Assembly: GCF_026262505.1 (NCBI RefSeq)
Contig: NC_067207.1
Coordinates: forward strand, 20,614,082 to 20,678,081
Origin: Trichomonas vaginalis G3
Taxonomy: Eukaryota > Parabasalia > Trichomonadida > Trichomonadidae
DNA length: 64,000 bases
Reading direction: 5' to 3'
Notes under the pieces: model-generated
The model's database searches: none
Told to the model about the DNA's origin: nothing
Seen by the model: the letters and a program-made list of their open reading frames with translations, nothing else
Shown: positions 60,181-64,000 of the stretch, piece after piece
Layout: every line of letters begins with the position of its first letter
Position numbering within the stretch: the first letter of the stretch is position 1
Made by a program: the position numbers and the translations under genes

Positions 60181-60978
60181 GGCAGAAGACATAGTGGTTT
60201 ATACTATTACGACTAAAAACCCTGAGTCATATAATTCTATAACAACAAACTTACAAAGTCCTCAAGGACGATATTGTAAACTAACTTTAAACACGATGAC
60301 GACTAAAGCCTGTTTTGCTCTTTTTGACACCAGAAGACTTTGTTGTTGTGAATGGTAAAAAATACTTCTTTGAAGATACTTACTCAGATATACCACCAAC
60401 AGGTTTTGTTGACTTATTTAATACTTTAAGGACGGATGTAACATGTGCTGCAACTAGAGCAGGTTTCATTATGTTTTGGATGTCCGACTGAGTTTACTAT
60501 AAACGATATGAGCTATAATACAAAACTTATATCTGGTTTTTACTACCAACAGTTTCCTATAACAGGAAAAGGTGTCATACAAGGAATGTCTGTTCCATTG
60601 ACTTTAAGCACACCTATTTTATATATTGTTTCAAACTTAGGTTCAAAGTGCTATTCGAATGTCGACAGAAACTACTATGACCAAAAGATACTCATGCGTA
60701 TAAACAACACTTTCTCTGCTGGTTTGCCTATTGTTCATTCGAATGCAGAGTTTTCAGCTTTAGTAAACTCAAACACTTTAGCAAACATAACGTTGACATT
60801 AGTTGACGCAAACTTTGTTCCTGTAAAACTTTTATGTCCTATGTATTTGTCAATGACGGCAGAAAGTTTCGAATTGGAAGATGCAACCGGTGAAAGTATT
60901 GTATTACAAGAACAACTTCAACAACAAATAGCTCAAGAACAACAAATGCAACAAATGCAACAACAAAGTCAAGAATAA
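60181..60978 (+). pseudogene. Minor-capsid-like region of Polinton 2, broken
   Basis: Begins with ATG at 60181 (MAEDIVVYTITTKNPESYNS). The later part has NITLTLVDANFVPVKLLCPM with LSMTAESFELE, like the genes at 25968 and 28512 in Polinton 1, and ends in a QQQIAQEQQMQQ tail. About two breaks. It is the best link between the minor-structural proteins of the two elements. Confidence 0.55.
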
Positions 60979-61025
60979 AAAATAGCTCAAGAATAAAAAA
61001 AATATATTTTTTTATTTTATTTGAA

Positions 61026-61487
61026 ATGTACGCTGAGTTTGTTGGAACAGACCGTTGGGAAACTTGTTTGTTAGATGAGAAATATGAAATTCACTGTTGT
61101 GAGTCATTTGAAGTCAGAAACAAAAAGACAAAAAGAGTTTTAAGCGGATGGGAGCGAAATGACGGATATGCTATGATGAGGATGGGTGGAAAAAACTATT
61201 TTAAACATATTGTCATTGCAACTCATTTTATACCGAATCCTAACAATTTACCTCTTGTAGACCACATAAACCGTATAAGAAACGACAATAGACTTGAAAA
61301 TTTACGTTGGGTCACTCTTTCTGAAAACAATAAGAACAGAGGCAAATTTGGAGATATTGTATTCGAATTTGTCGACGAACTAGAAGATGAAGCAATTGAA
61401 ATTACAGACTATGGCAAGCATACGCTTGAGTTTTACTACTATAGCGATTTCTCTATCGGACTCACCATTCAATTTCTCGAAAATTAA
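61026..61487 (+). CDS. NUMOD4/HNH homing endonuclease
   Basis: 153 residues, open. The order is that of phage- and virus-borne HNH homing enzymes: W..CLLDEKYEIHCCESFEVR (NUMOD4-like), GYAMMRMGGKNYFKHIVIAT, FIPNPNNLPLVDHINRIRND with the catalytic His in VDHIN, then NRLENLRWVTLSENNKNRG. The last 12 or so residues are encoded in sequence shared with the TTAA element copy that starts at about 61451, so the native C-terminus may be replaced. TTTTTTTATTTTATTTG lies before the ATG. Confidence 0.85.
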   Translation: MYAEFVGTDRWETCLLDEKYEIHCCESFEVRNKKTKRVLSGWERNDGYAMMRMGGKNYFKHIVIATHFIPNPNNLPLVDHINRIRNDNRLENLRWVTLSENNKNRGKFGDIVFEFVDELEDEAIEITDYGKHTLEFYYYSDFSIGLTIQFLEN

Positions 61488-63136
61488 AAAAAAATCAATA
61501 ATAGCTTAAAATGTATTATGCATAACAAATTTTAATGTTACACGGTATTTTTTGAACTTCATGACATGAATTTTCTTATATTATTTTTTTTTTGGATTTT
61601 CTATGATTTATGCCGATAGGCTGGAACAACATTGTAAGTGCAATGAATCATTTATAGAGGAAATCTAAAACTTCAGCATTCAGAACTCGCAACCACAAAA
61701 ATATTCATTTGCTAAGTAAGTAAAGTTGATTAAGTTCGACACTTAGCTTTTATACGTAAAACCAAGTGTGTATTGTTATTTCTTGTTAAATTATTGAGAA
61801 AAAAATAAATTGTAAGAGAAACGATACTGATTATTGAAATAATATTGAGGGTAGCTGCAGATTTCTTCATTAACATGCCGGAAATTTGTTAATCTTTGGT
61901 TTCTATCATAAAATCTGTCGAAGATCTAAAAACGGAATATGAAATAGAGAATCATGTAAATCTAGAGTATCCTGTCAGAAAAATAGACTAAGCATGTAAC
62001 CCTTTTTTGTCATAAACACTTTTTACCACTTAGTCATACAGATGATCATTAAATTTAAACGAGCACTTTTTGTCAGAATTTATTCTTTTACAAAGACAGA
62101 AGATTTTAGTATTATTTAATATTAGTGCTGTAGCAAAATTCAAAAAAACGGGCGAAAATTCAGTGAATTTGTGAATTCACATTTTTTTCGACATTTTTCT
62201 TGATATATCCATGCACATTAAGAACACAGCTTTGATACGCTTAAAAAAGCATATTTCATATGAAATTGTTAAAGAAATAAAACAATTTATATAAAAAATT
62301 GCACTTATGGGCAGTTTAGATATATAATTTATATATAACATATATACAAATCCATAGACAAAGTGCAATAACTACAATGTTGTAGAAAATTACAGCAGAA
62401 ATACTGACTTTTTGAAGGATAATAAGAATTCTTCTAAATGTTGTATTTTTATAATTTGATTGATTTTTTTACTATTTCATTAATCTTTATGAATAATAAT
62501 TATTTTTAAGATATGTGCTATTAAAATTTCAAATTTTGACTAATATACTAAGTTATCTGAACGAAAACATTTAAAAATATCATACTTACATTGAAAATAG
62601 CAAGTAGAGCATATTAATAGCAAGTTTCTTGGCTTTATATCTATCATCTATTGTTGTTTGATCAAACAAAATTCACTCTATTATATGGTGTCAATTAATT
62701 AAAACAATTTTTAATAGTTATTTATTTAGTGCGAATAAGTGCAAACTCATAAATGAATAACTTAATAGTAGAAATGAATTATCTGATATAAATCTCACAT
62801 TTTGTCCATCAGAAATACTTTAATTGCATACGCATAACTATTAGTAATACGTCTGGAGTGGCAATTAATAACCAATCCCACAACAAGTTAAAATTCAGAT
62901 TTTATTAAAACTTATTTTTTCCTAAAAGTTTTCTCAAATTACTATATATACATATTGTGGATAAAATAATAGTAATATTGTAAAAAATTAAGATAATTTT
63001 TTTATTGAAACCTCTCAAAAGTTCATTCAATTTATCAATTGTTTCAGTTTGATGTATATTCATTTCTGGAGCCTAAAACTTTAGCAATCATGCACAATAT
63101 CATATTCTCTTCTAACTACGCAATGTAAGGGTATCC
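61451..63136. mobile_element. TTAA element B, truncated inverted copy
   Basis: Reverse complement of 34331-36015 over about 1.69 kb with few differences. The right end GTAAGGGTATCC (63125-63136) is followed by TTAA (63137-63140). The left side is cut inside the element and joined to the HNH gene; about 580 bases, including the 234-bp MITE, are absent. No gene. Confidence 0.9.
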
Positions 63137-63141
63137 TTAAG

Positions 63142-63542
63142 ATTTTTATACAAACTGTCAATGACACCAAGAGGCAGAATGGTTTTGGTCGACAATGAAA
63201 TATTGGTTTACATTTTTTGAACGCAGATAGTTTTTTACATCGTCTGATTGAAAGAACTTTCTTGGTCAGATGTTAGTTTTGTTGGATGTATTTGTCAACG
63301 AATATTGTCAAAGCTGCCTAAGACATCTAAAATAATTTTAGACTGTAATGTATGGCTTCACAGTATCTTGTGTTTTGACCGACAAATATTAGCCAGTATG
63401 GTGCGTCCATCTTCTCTATACCTCGGAATGTTTTTCCAAGATATCCATAAACCAACATTTTTGGTGTTGAACTAAAGATTTTTACCATGAGTGCTTTCTT
63501 TGTCGCTTTAGAAACATAGGGGTCCTTGTTTGGATTCGTCAT
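63142..63542 (-). pseudogene. Retroviral-type integrase (rve) remnant of Polinton 2
   Basis: The minus strand shows pieces of the integrase core: a segment around MDAPYWLIFVGQNTRYCEAI corresponds to the first catalytic strand region, and further along LTSDQESSFQSDDVKNYL corresponds to the region of the second catalytic aspartate. It is broken (two or more breaks) and ends where the TTAA element copy begins. Integrase is the enzyme expected for Polinton insertion. Confidence 0.65.
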
Positions 63543-63585
63543 TTTTAACCCATAAGAAATGGTTTATTTGGCGCATTAGCAGGAG

Positions 63586-63921
63586 TTGCATCCAGATTTT
63601 TTACCGCCAGTGGGAACAATAGCCAGAGTGTATTTGGGAGTTGGAAGGAAGATTTTGAGTACATTAGGTATACTTAAAGAGAAAGCACAACCTATGTATA
63701 CAAACTGGACAGAAAGTTGGGATGTAGCACGAGAATGCAACAAATCTTATTCCAAATCCTTGAAACAAGAGGAAAAGTTCAAAGGAGTGGATGGACAATG
63801 TAGGAGACAAGCAGGAAACTATTATAACAAAGCAAATGACTACTATAACCAAGCAGGACACTATATGGACCAAGGTGAAAGATTCTTTAACAGAGGATAT
63901 AACCATGCACAACAATGGTAA
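63586..63921 (+). CDS. Small tyrosine/asparagine-rich protein of Polinton 2
   Basis: About 111 residues; no ATG at the front of the frame, so the start is uncertain. The C-terminal half has a repeated pattern (RRQAGNYYNKANDYYNQAGH, then YMDQGERFFNRGYNH) of about 14 residues. Position just beyond the integrase region suggests a virion protein gene. Function unknown. Confidence 0.4.
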   Translation: MHPDFLPPVGTIARVYLGVGRKILSTLGILKEKAQPMYTNWTESWDVARECNKSYSKSLKQEEKFKGVDGQCRRQAGNYYNKANDYYNQAGHYMDQGERFFNRGYNHAQQW

Positions 63922-64000
63922 ACAATAACCAACCTCAACCGCCTCAAACTTGGAGAATGTAAAGTTTTTTTACTGAGATGAAATGAACAATACCAGCATT

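Larger units (their letters stand above)
53940..64000. mobile_element. Polinton 2 (Maverick-type), partial in window
   Basis: About 10 kb to the window edge. Parts: two large structural proteins, a major capsid region, small proteins related to Polinton 1 genes, minor-capsid-like region, an HNH homing endonuclease, an integrase remnant and a small late gene. Polymerase and packaging ATPase are not in the visible part. Terminal repeats are not identified. It is a different subfamily from Polinton 1 by gene content and sequence. It is broken: I count about five or more breaks, plus an inserted TTAA element. Confidence 0.85.

Noticed and set aside
62177-62368. Short frame in the TTAA element copy
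   Set aside because: Not kept in the other copy near 35200 and no domain; the element is non-coding.
63248-63475. 75-codon plus-strand frame near the integrase remnant
   Set aside because: The minus strand carries the integrase similarity; this frame is its shadow.

Overview
The window looks like nuclear DNA of a parabasalid protist of the Trichomonas/Tritrichomonas kind. It is AT-rich. Its host genes show no introns that I can see. Several start codons lie 15-25 bases after a TCAYTW-like initiator. The host families present (BspA-type leucine-rich repeats, long ankyrin proteins, beta-helix surface proteins, R2R3 Myb) and the large Polinton (Maverick) elements are all typical of these organisms. 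The species call is inference; I could not run a search.

Layout. Positions 1-14715 are host sequence: the tail of an unknown gene, a 52-bp minisatellite, a decayed ankyrin gene split by short repeats, a Pcc1-like KEOPS subunit, a membrane protein, a sperm-tail PG-rich repeat protein, tRNA-Leu(CAA), two beta-helix paralogues, a convergent pair of secreted discoidin-like paralogues, and a Myb protein. A 121-bp tandem duplication then abuts Polinton 1 (14958-30814). This has about 650-bp terminal inverted repeats (TIRs), each carrying a copy of one small gene. Inside are a protein-primed DNA polymerase B, a packaging ATPase, a major capsid protein, several minor-capsid-like proteins, a KilA-N protein and many unknown small genes. 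Its right end cuts into an hAT transposase (to 32058), followed by three long GGCC-centred palindromes and a TTAA-flanked non-autonomous element.

Positions 33712-40850 hold a satellite of alternating 11/12-bp units that was split by nested DNA elements: one with 20-bp TIRs, inside it a 2.27-kb TTAA element, and inside that a 234-bp MITE. After the satellite come a small unknown gene next to a GC-rich hairpin, a 1680-residue ankyrin protein with a long LPPI repeat region, a BspA-like LRR gene without an obvious start, a 0.92-kb near-perfect palindrome, a second ankyrin gene, and a half copy of the palindrome that ends in a 30-base poly-A run.

Positions 53940-64000 are a second, different Polinton, cut by the window edge. 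It has coiled-coil structural proteins, a capsid protein, minor-capsid-like remnants, a NUMOD4/HNH homing endonuclease, and an integrase remnant next to a second copy of the TTAA element. Both Polintons are treated as fossils; each shows a few breaks.

The most interesting signals are three small motif families tied to the Polintons. One is a double-hairpin element whose stems vary with pairing preserved and which sits in frame inside two genes. One is a 48-bp GGGTAG...CTACCC palindromic motif shared by both Polintons. One is a TTTTTAT promoter-like motif just upstream of most of their starts.
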